DNA from: an uncultured Ruminococcus sp.
GTDB taxonomy: Bacteria > Bacillota > Clostridia > Oscillospirales > Ruminococcaceae
Direction of reading: 5' to 3'
DNA length: 12,227 nucleotides
Assembly (NCBI GenBank): GCA_900545125.1
Contig: UQXS01000055.1
Location: forward strand, 1-12,227
Shown: positions 6,698 to 12,227 of the stretch, piece after piece
Position numbering within the stretch: the stretch's first letter is position 1
Layout of the letters: each line of letters begins with the position of its first letter
Notes under the pieces: generated by a model
What the model saw: the letters and a program-made list of their open reading frames with translations, nothing else
Told to the model about the DNA's origin: nothing
Database searches by the model: none
Program-made: the position numbers and the translations under genes

Positions 6698-7649
6698 AGA
6701 ATGTTGCTACTTCTTTTTCCGGAGGTGCGGCAGGCGTGATTTCCCTGATCTTCAGAACAGGACCTTTTCCCTTGTAGAACTTATGCTTTCTCACTTCTAT
6801 ATCCGCCTTGACAATAAACCAACCACGTTCTTTCATATTATCATCAGCGTTGGTTTCACAGACAAACCAGCAATATCTGATATCCTCGATACAGCAGGTC
6901 ATAACATTTCTGCCCAGCGCAAAGACATTTTCAGGGAATTTTGGATTCCTTGCCGCCACCCCCTTGAATGTAACGGTTTTGCCGTCGTATTTTTTCGGTT
7001 CTTCCATTATATCACGGTAGAAAAGCGCATAATCATTATCTTCGATGACAATATGATCGGCTTCAACGTCAAACGGCAGCGGATCTTCTATATCGTCATA
7101 CGCCACAGTACCGTCTGTGTACTCGTAAGCGATCTCAGTGCGGCGGCTTATACCACGCACTATCTTATGGAATTCCTGCGGATCAAGGGTTTTCTCCATT
7201 CTGTTGAAAACGACAAGCTCGCAGATATTCAGCTTATCCACAACCAAGCTTCTCATATTTGCATTGTAATTCAGAAATGTTGACGCATCCGCAAAAAACA
7301 TCACCTGATAAATTGCCCAGCCCTCCGGCATAGCCTCAAAAAGATCGTTGACAAGCCACATTCCGTTAAATTCGATAACAACACGCTCGGCTCTGCACTC
7401 ATCAACCAGACGCTGCAAATTGGCTTCGGTCAGCTCGTTCTTGTCCTCTATCGTGCGGATAAATACGTTTTTTGAGGGATATTTTGAAGTATCATACTCC
7501 TCCTCGCCTTCCTCGCAGACGAGCATAAGCGTTCTTTCGCCATTATTGAAACGCTTGTCCTCAAGCGTTTCCTGAATAAATTTTGTTTTGCCCGATTCCA
7601 GAAATCCAAGAAAGAGATATACTGGCATTTCGTCCATATTATTAGGCAT
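6693..7649 (-). CDS. CobW-like P-loop protein fused to a DUF1980/TIGR03943-like domain
   Basis: This 318-residue protein begins with a COG0523/CobW-type nucleotide-binding domain: strand VYLFLGFLESGKT contains the P-loop at residues 15-22, and VIEFNG (91-96) sits where CobW proteins have their Walker B-like E-x-x-G. The usual CxCC metal motif is absent; an acidic stretch CEEGEEEYD (45-53) lies in its place. The base-specificity motif NKxD reads NRME (149-152). From about 190 to the end the chain resembles the C-terminal domain of YcgQ/TIGR03943 proteins: YDGKTVTFKG (221-230), then an R-x-x-M-T-C-C-x-x-D motif with C252, C253 and D256, and a final P-x-x-P region. C260 and C264 add to the Cys cluster. 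It is the second gene of a two-gene operon, 18 bases after the first, with GGAGGG at 7665-7660 as ribosome site. A role in metal handling is inferred. Confidence 0.72.
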   Translation of the reverse strand: MPNNMDEMPVYLFLGFLESGKTKFIQETLEDKRFNNGERTLMLVCEEGEEEYDTSKYPSKNVFIRTIEDKNELTEANLQRLVDECRAERVVIEFNGMWLVNDLFEAMPEGWAIYQVMFFADASTFLNYNANMRSLVVDKLNICELVVFNRMEKTLDPQEFHKIVRGISRRTEIAYEYTDGTVAYDDIEDPLPFDVEADHIVIEDNDYALFYRDIMEEPKKYDGKTVTFKGVAARNPKFPENVFALGRNVMTCCIEDIRYCWFVCETNADDNMKERGWFIVKADIEVRKHKFYKGKGPVLKIREITPAAPPEKEVATFY

Positions 7650-7667
7650 TTTCAGATCTCCCTCCGA

Positions 7668-8759
7668 TTACTTTTCGGCACGGAAAAGTTTTGCGATAGC
7701 TTCTTCGCTGATCTTTGAACCGATGACGCAAAGTCTGCCGATCGTACCTGCACAGCCTGTGCGGACGTCCGGAACACCGGGAACATAGTCAAAATGGATC
7801 CAGTTTCCGTCCGTTCCTGCCACGATTCCCTTTGCACGGAGTATCATGCCGTATGTCTCCTCATCGCCGAGAGCGTTGAGCGCATTGGTTATCTCTTCAA
7901 CGGTGTACGCTGCCGGAGTTTCGATGCCCCAGCTTGTGAATACCTCGTCGGCATGGTGGTGGTGATGATGATCGTGACAGCCGCAGGTGCAGTCATCTCC
8001 GTGTTCGTGATGATGATGCTCGTGTTCCTCGTCATGATCGTGGTGACAGTGATGCTCGTGTTCCTCGTCATGGTCGTGGTGACAGTGATGCTCATGCTCC
8101 TCATCATGGTCGTGGTGGTGATGATTAGCTTCCTCCAGAAGTGCGCTGAGTTCGTCATCAAGAGTATTTTTCTGCGTCATTGCGTCAACAAGCTGCTGAC
8201 CGGTAAGCTTATCCCAGTCCGTCGTAACTATCGGAGTGGCAGGATTAAGCTCTTTAAGGCGGCGGACACAGTCCTCAAGCTTTTCTTCGGAAAGTCCGCC
8301 GGTATGACTGAGAATGAGACAGCTTGCATATGTTATCTGATTATTGAAAAATTCGCCGAAATTCTTCTGGTACATTTTACATTTCTTGGCGTCAACAACA
8401 GTAGTAAAGCCGTCAAGCTGAACGTCGTGTGCGTCAATATTCTGAACGGCACGGATAACGTCGCTGAGTTTTCCTACGCCGGACGGTTCTATAAGAATAC
8501 GGTCGGGAGCGTAGTCGGCAAGAACCTTTTCAAGAGCCTTTCCGAAATCTCCTACCAGACTGCAGCAGATGCAGCCGGAATTCATTTCGGTTATTTCAAT
8601 GCCGGCATCCTGCAAAAATCCGCCGTCAATGCCGATGTCGCCGAACTCGTTTTCGATGAGCACAAGCTTTTCACCTTTATAGCCCTCAGATATGAGCTTT
8701 TTGATAAGAGTTGTTTTTCCGGCACCAAGAAATCCGGAAAAAATCGTAATTTTAGTCAT
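7668..8759 (-). CDS. COG0523/CobW-family GTPase, His-rich metal chaperone candidate
   Basis: A 363-residue G3E-family GTPase of the COG0523 group, cytosolic proteins that deliver zinc, cobalt or other metals to targets at the cost of GTP. P-loop GFLGAGKTT is at 9-17, NEFGDIGID near 37-45, the metal-binding CxCC motif at C63-C66 (SGCICC), and the Walker B-like IEPSG at 90-94. The usual NKxD motif is replaced by SHTGG (151-155). Residues 213-269 contain 30 His and 5 Cys, including three near-identical 12-residue units (DHDEEHEHHCHH type) and a CTCGC cluster, surely a metal-binding region. A CobW C-terminal domain follows (about 273-363). It is transcribed from its own promoter at 8834-8805 as the first gene of an operon with the P-loop fusion protein. 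Zinc is the likeliest metal, judging from the His-rich region and known family members; this is inference. Confidence 0.9.
   Translation of the reverse strand: MTKITIFSGFLGAGKTTLIKKLISEGYKGEKLVLIENEFGDIGIDGGFLQDAGIEITEMNSGCICCSLVGDFGKALEKVLADYAPDRILIEPSGVGKLSDVIRAVQNIDAHDVQLDGFTTVVDAKKCKMYQKNFGEFFNNQITYASCLILSHTGGLSEEKLEDCVRRLKELNPATPIVTTDWDKLTGQQLVDAMTQKNTLDDELSALLEEANHHHHDHDEEHEHHCHHDHDEEHEHHCHHDHDEEHEHHHHEHGDDCTCGCHDHHHHHHADEVFTSWGIETPAAYTVEEITNALNALGDEETYGMILRAKGIVAGTDGNWIHFDYVPGVPDVRTGCAGTIGRLCVIGSKISEEAIAKLFRAEK
8015..8122. repeat. Three 36-bp tandem repeats inside the COG0523 gene
   Basis: Copies at 8015-8050, 8051-8086 and 8087-8122 each start GATGCTC and differ by few bases; the third is most diverged. 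Each encodes 12 residues of the His/Asp/Glu/Cys-rich region on the - strand. The period is a multiple of three, so gain or loss of a copy would keep the frame and change the number of metal ligands. Confidence 0.92.
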
Positions 8760-8781
8760 ACAAGAACACTTCTTTCATTTA

Positions 8782-8800
8782 GTTATTGGCATTGCCCAAC
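8782..8800. promoter_or_regulatory. Imperfect inverted repeat at start of the COG0523 operon, candidate operator
   Basis: GTTATTGGCATTGCCCAAC has an inner GGCA-T-TGCC palindrome with outer GTT/AAC ends. It covers the predicted transcription start (near 8798) of the - strand operon. It does not match the classical Zur or Fur box of Bacillus well, so any regulator is unknown. Confidence 0.35.
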
Positions 8801-8804
8801 TACT

Positions 8805-8834
8805 ATTATACCACTTTTTATATATAAATGTAAA
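8805..8834 (-). promoter_or_regulatory. Predicted promoter of the COG0523 operon
   Basis: On the - strand TTTACA (8834-8829) and a perfect TATAAT (8810-8805) are 18 bases apart. Transcription would begin near 8798, about 39 bases before the ATG at 8759. The ribosome site is weak (GAAAGAAG region). Confidence 0.7.
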
Positions 8835-8850
8835 GAGCAAATTTCAGTAC

Positions 8851-8879
8851 TTGATTTTATTTCCTTTTTATGTTATAAT
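8851..8879 (+). promoter_or_regulatory. Predicted promoter of the hydrolase-tex operon
   Basis: TTGATT (8851-8856) and TATAAT (8874-8879) are 17 bases apart, with a start expected near 8886. It is divergent from, and only about 16 bases away from, the -35 box of the COG0523 promoter, so one bound regulator could affect both. The ribosome site AAAGGA (8895-8900) is 8 bases before the ATG at 8909. Confidence 0.78.
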
Positions 8880-8908
8880 AAAACTATTAAAATGAAAGGA
8901 ACAAAACT

Positions 8909-9877
8909 ATGCTTAATGCGGATAAAAAGGAATTTGAGTTTCCCTCTGAATTCGACGAACTTCTTATATCTGCGGTAATAGCCGTTCCGCCGGGCGAAAT
9001 AAACGGAGCGGTACAGATAATCCACGGCATGAACGAGCATAAGGAGCGGTATTTTCCGTTCATGGACTATCTTGCCGAACAGGGTTTCATTACCGTTATC
9101 CACGACTGCCGTGGGCACGGAAAAAGCATTTGCACCGAAGATGATCTGGGCTTTATGTTCAAAAACGGCAGCGACGGCTTTATCAGCGATATAGTTCAGC
9201 TCAACGGCATGATACGCAGAAACTACTCATCCATGCCGCTGTTTATGATAGGTTTCGGTATGGGAGCTGTCGGAGCCCGCTGCTTTATAAAAGAACACGA
9301 CAGCGATATCAACGGTCTTATACTTGCAGGAACTCCCGTTCTGACACGTTTTTCCCCGATAATCAGAAGTCTGAACGCCGTTTCTCTGAAAAATCCCGGC
9401 AGCCGCTTCCGAAGTGACAAAATCTATGACACTGTAGACAACACTCTCGGACGCTTCTTTGAACAGCCGGACAATTCATGGCGGTGCAGCGATTCCGAAG
9501 TAGTGGCAGCTTTCAATGATGATCCCCTGTGCAGTTTCAGATTCACTCTTAACGGCTATGAAGAAATGCACAGTCTTATGCGCCGTGCCGATTCCGGCGG
9601 CGGCTGGGAAGTTAAAAATCCCGCTCTGCCCGTTCGTCTGATATCCGGAAAAGACGACCCATGTATGATATCGGAGAAAAAATTCTTCAAGGTGATAAAA
9701 CAGCTCGAAAAAAAGGGCTATGAGAGCATCTCACACCGCCTTTTCGACGGTATGCGACATGAGATCCTCAATGAAAAAAACAATGCTGTCGTATACAAGG
9801 ATATCGCAAAAACCTTGTTTTCGTGGATAGACCGCTTCAACGATGCCGCTGCCGTTGGCGGGGAATCATCAACATAA
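8909..9877 (+). CDS. Alpha/beta hydrolase-fold protein (S33/monoacylglycerol lipase-like) lacking the nucleophilic Ser
   Basis: The 322-residue protein has the plan of the Hydrolase_4 (serine aminopeptidase S33, lysophospholipase-like) family. VQIIHGMNEHKERY (about 35-48) holds the oxyanion HG motif, followed by the conserved strand and loop VIHDCRGHGKS. The nucleophile elbow, normally GHSMG, reads GFGMG at 115-119, so Gly (codon GGT at 9257-9259) stands where the catalytic Ser should be. The other two triad members appear kept: D250 in SGKDDP and H284 in GMRHEILNE. No signal peptide is seen, so it is probably cytosolic. It may be inactive as a hydrolase, retain another role, or reflect a single-base error (AGT would be Ser). 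It is followed by tex after 28 bases and probably co-transcribed. Substrate cannot be predicted. Confidence 0.85.
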   Translation: MLNADKKEFEFPSEFDELLISAVIAVPPGEINGAVQIIHGMNEHKERYFPFMDYLAEQGFITVIHDCRGHGKSICTEDDLGFMFKNGSDGFISDIVQLNGMIRRNYSSMPLFMIGFGMGAVGARCFIKEHDSDINGLILAGTPVLTRFSPIIRSLNAVSLKNPGSRFRSDKIYDTVDNTLGRFFEQPDNSWRCSDSEVVAAFNDDPLCSFRFTLNGYEEMHSLMRRADSGGGWEVKNPALPVRLISGKDDPCMISEKKFFKVIKQLEKKGYESISHRLFDGMRHEILNEKNNAVVYKDIAKTLFSWIDRFNDAAAVGGESST

Positions 9878-9905
9878 TGACAACAAACCGAAAGGATAAA
9901 TAAAA

Positions 9906-12164
9906 ATGGATATAAACAAAACTCTCGCAAAGGAATTCAGTCTCAGACAGGAACAGGTAGACAATACCGTGGAACTTATCGACGACGGAAAGACTATCCC
10001 CTTTATCGCCCGTTACCGAAAAGAACTTACAGGTTCTCTTGACGACCAAATCCTCCGTGAACTTTTCGACAGACTGACATATCTCCGCAATCTGGAAAAG
10101 CGAAAGGAAGAAATCACCGCCTCTATTACGGAACAGGAAAAAATGACTCCGGAAATCGAAGCCGCTATAAGTGCTGCTTCCACACTTGTGGAGGTCGAGG
10201 ATATCTACCGCCCGTTCAAACCAAAGAGAAAGACTCGTGCAAGTGCCGCCCGTGAAAAAGGTCTTGAACCTCTTGCAGTTCTGATAACAGAACAGAACGG
10301 CAGTACCGATCCGGAAAAAGAAGCCGAAGCTTTCGTTGACGAGGAAAAAGGTGTTCCTGATGCCCAGACTGCTCTTCAGGGGGCTATGGATATTATCGCC
10401 GAGGATATATCCGACGATGCCGATGTCAGAAAAAAACTCAGAACTCTTGCCGGAGAAAAGGGAGAAATCGTCTCCAAAGCATCCGATCCCGAAGCAGAAA
10501 GCGTCTACACAAATTACTACGAATTTTCCGAGCCGATATCAAAAGTTGCCAATCACCGTGTACTTGCCCTTGACAGAGGAGAAAAAGAAGGTTTCCTGAA
10601 AGTTTCGGTGAACATCGACGAAACGGATGCCACCGATATTATCCTGAGAAAGTACATCAAAAACAACAATTCCTGCGGCGAGCTTGTACGCACCGCAGCC
10701 GAGGACGGCTACAAACGTCTTATTTTCCCGTCCATAGAACGTGAAATACGCTCTGAAATGACTGCAAAAGCCGCTGAGGAATCCATCAAGGTTTTTGCAT
10801 CGAACCTCCGCCAGCTTCTGCTTCAGCCGCCGCTTAAAAACAGCGTTATTCTGGGACTTGACCCCGGCTACAGAACAGGCTGCAAGGTCGCTGTTATCGA
10901 CGCAACAGGAAAGGTTCTGGATACGGGTATCGTTTACTGTACGCCCGGTCCCAAGACCAATATCGAGGCTTCAAAGCGTACTATCAAGAATCTGATACAG
11001 AAGCATAACGTCACCACTATCTCTATCGGAAACGGTACTGCATCACGTGAAACGGAGGCGTTTACCGCAGAACTTCTGAAAGAGATTCCGCAGAAAGTAA
11101 GCTACATGGTCGTAAGCGAGGCAGGAGCTTCCGTTTATTCCGCATCAAAGCTGGCTGCCGAGGAATTCCCGGAATATGACGTTTCGCTGAGAAGCGCAGT
11201 TTCTATCGCACGCCGTTTGCAGGATCCGCTGGCAGAGCTTGTAAAGATCGAGCCGAAAGCTATCGGAGTGGGACAGTATCAGCACGATATGCCGCAGGCA
11301 CGAATGAGCGAGGCTCTTTCCGGTGTTGTTGAGGACTGCGTAAACTCCGTAGGCGTAGACCTGAACACTGCATCGTACTCACTGCTCTCATATATCGCAG
11401 GAATAAACTCCGCCGTTGCAAAAAATATCGTTGCATACCGTGAAGAAAACGGCAGATTTACTGATCGTAAGGAGCTTCTCAAAGTTCCTAAGCTGGGCAA
11501 AAAGGCGTTTGAACAGTGTGCAGGATTCCTGAGAGTACGTGACGGAAAGAATCCGCTGGACAATACTGCCGTGCATCCCGAAAGCTATGCCGCCGCTTCA
11601 TCGCTTCTCAGTGAATGCGGATTTACTCTTGCAGATATATCCGGCGGCAATACACGGAACATAAACGAAAAAGCCGATGCTCTCGGTATTGAGAACATCA
11701 GCAGATCGCTTGAAATAGGCGTTCCCACGCTTACCGACATTATCGGTGAACTTCAAAAGCCCGGACGTGACCTTCGTGACGAACTTCCTCCTCCGCTGCT
11801 CAGAAGCGGCGACGTTATGGAGATAAAGGATCTCAAACCCGGCATGGAACTTGTCGGAACGGTGCGTAATATCATAGATTTCGGAGTATTTGTGGATATC
11901 GGCGTGCATGAGGACGGACTTGTGCATATTTCGCAGATAACCAACCGGTTTATAAAGCATCCCCTTGAAGCTGTGAAAGTAGGGGAGATAGTTAAAGTCC
12001 GTGTGCTGGATGTAGATGTGAAACGCAGCAGAATTTCCCTTACAATGCGCCTGAACGACGAGGAAGAGAAAAAACAGAAACCGAAAAAGAAAGAAAATAA
12101 ACGCCCGAAAGACTTCGACCCCAGACAAATCAGAAACAGCGCATTCAGAATAAAAACCAAATAA
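9906..12164 (+). CDS. tex: Tex family RNA-binding transcription accessory protein
   Basis: Tex is a conserved cytoplasmic nucleic-acid-binding protein related to eukaryotic Spt6, affecting transcription and, in some pathogens, toxin expression. The 752-residue length is typical. The N-terminal helical region includes TIPFIARYRKELTG (30-43) and a further conserved block VEDIYRPFKPKRKTRA. The YqgF/RNase H-like domain starts at VILGLDPGYRTG (D319). The helix-hairpin-helix region is at about 486-550 (LLSYIAGINSAVAKNIVAYR, then LLKVPKLGKKAFEQCAGFLR). The S1 RNA-binding domain is at 646-716 (GMELVGTVRNIIDFGVFVDI onwards to SLTMRL). A Lys-rich tail of about 35 residues ends the protein. The ribosome site AAAGGA (9891-9896) is 9 bases from the ATG. 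All expected domains are present and in order. Confidence 0.96.
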   Translation: MDINKTLAKEFSLRQEQVDNTVELIDDGKTIPFIARYRKELTGSLDDQILRELFDRLTYLRNLEKRKEEITASITEQEKMTPEIEAAISAASTLVEVEDIYRPFKPKRKTRASAAREKGLEPLAVLITEQNGSTDPEKEAEAFVDEEKGVPDAQTALQGAMDIIAEDISDDADVRKKLRTLAGEKGEIVSKASDPEAESVYTNYYEFSEPISKVANHRVLALDRGEKEGFLKVSVNIDETDATDIILRKYIKNNNSCGELVRTAAEDGYKRLIFPSIEREIRSEMTAKAAEESIKVFASNLRQLLLQPPLKNSVILGLDPGYRTGCKVAVIDATGKVLDTGIVYCTPGPKTNIEASKRTIKNLIQKHNVTTISIGNGTASRETEAFTAELLKEIPQKVSYMVVSEAGASVYSASKLAAEEFPEYDVSLRSAVSIARRLQDPLAELVKIEPKAIGVGQYQHDMPQARMSEALSGVVEDCVNSVGVDLNTASYSLLSYIAGINSAVAKNIVAYREENGRFTDRKELLKVPKLGKKAFEQCAGFLRVRDGKNPLDNTAVHPESYAAASSLLSECGFTLADISGGNTRNINEKADALGIENISRSLEIGVPTLTDIIGELQKPGRDLRDELPPPLLRSGDVMEIKDLKPGMELVGTVRNIIDFGVFVDIGVHEDGLVHISQITNRFIKHPLEAVKVGEIVKVRVLDVDVKRSRISLTMRLNDEEEKKQKPKKKENKRPKDFDPRQIRNSAFRIKTK

Positions 12165-12203
12165 AATAATAGCTCCGTAATGTGAACTTTTCCTGCAATT
12201 TAA

Positions 12204-12222
12204 GTGGGGACGCTGTCCCCAC
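12204..12222. repeat. Inverted repeat downstream of tex
   Basis: GTGGGGAC (12204-12211) and GTCCCCAC (12215-12222) form an 8-bp stem around GCT, followed by ACCCC at the window edge. It lies 40 bases after the tex stop and resembles the G-run/C-run hairpin at 6671-6691 (GGGGAC next to a CCCC arm). It may be a terminator stem or the start of a dispersed repeat cut off by the window end; no T-run is seen. Confidence 0.55.
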
Positions 12223-12227
12223 ACCCC

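Noticed and set aside
6615..7283. A 222-codon open frame on +
   Set aside because: It starts inside the palindromic element and is antisense to the P-loop fusion gene, with no recognisable domain or ribosome site.
8015..8122. Possible short CRISPR array, because of 36-bp repeats
   Set aside because: The copies are directly adjacent with no spacers and lie in frame inside a coding region; no cas gene is present.
7794..8978. A 394-codon open frame on + that looks like a Val/Met-rich membrane protein
   Set aside because: It is the antisense of the His-rich COG0523 gene; the His and Asp codons read backwards as Met, Val and Ile. The - strand protein has clear family motifs and this one has none.

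Overview
The window reads as chromosomal DNA from a Gram-positive anaerobe of the class Clostridia, most like a Ruminococcus-type gut or rumen bacterium. This rests on strong AGGAGG-type ribosome sites, TTGACA/TATAAT-type promoters, the style of the F-ATPase and SecDF proteins, and short G-run/C-run intergenic repeats. The genus is an inference, not something the sequence proves. Nothing suggests a phage, plasmid or insertion sequence; this is mostly core genome with one metal-related accessory locus.

Layout. Positions 1-3642 hold the end of an F-type ATP synthase operon in the usual order: atpA (3' part only), atpG, atpD, atpC, all on + and tightly spaced. A 200-base gap (3643-3842) carries a good promoter, a palindrome at the expected transcription start and a strong ribosome site. 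It is followed by secD and secF (3843-6493), translationally coupled by an ATGA overlap and closed by a textbook terminator (6499-6535). Positions 6541-6692 hold a 19-bp perfect hairpin and a small inverted-repeat element whose right end contains the stop codon of the next, convergent gene. Positions 6693-8759 (-) are a two-gene operon of COG0523/CobW-type P-loop proteins. The first carries a very His-rich metal-binding region built on 36-bp tandem repeats. The second is a divergent P-loop protein that appears fused to a DUF1980/TIGR03943-like domain with a Cys pair. Divergently transcribed from this operon (8909-12164, +) are an alpha/beta hydrolase-fold protein that lacks the nucleophilic serine, and the Tex RNA-binding protein.

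How the genes work together. ATP synthase exchanges proton (or sodium) motive force and ATP, and SecDF uses the same ion gradient to help protein export, but each has its own transcription unit. The two COG0523-type proteins probably act together in metal (most likely zinc) delivery or storage; their shared promoter has an imperfect inverted repeat near the start site that could bind a metal regulator. Tex is a housekeeping RNA-binding factor, and its link to the upstream hydrolase-like gene may be no more than co-transcription. The most unusual points are the COG0523-DUF1980 fusion next to the His-rich partner, the hydrolase without its serine, and a SecF with an enlarged external domain and Asn in place of a normally conserved membrane Asp.
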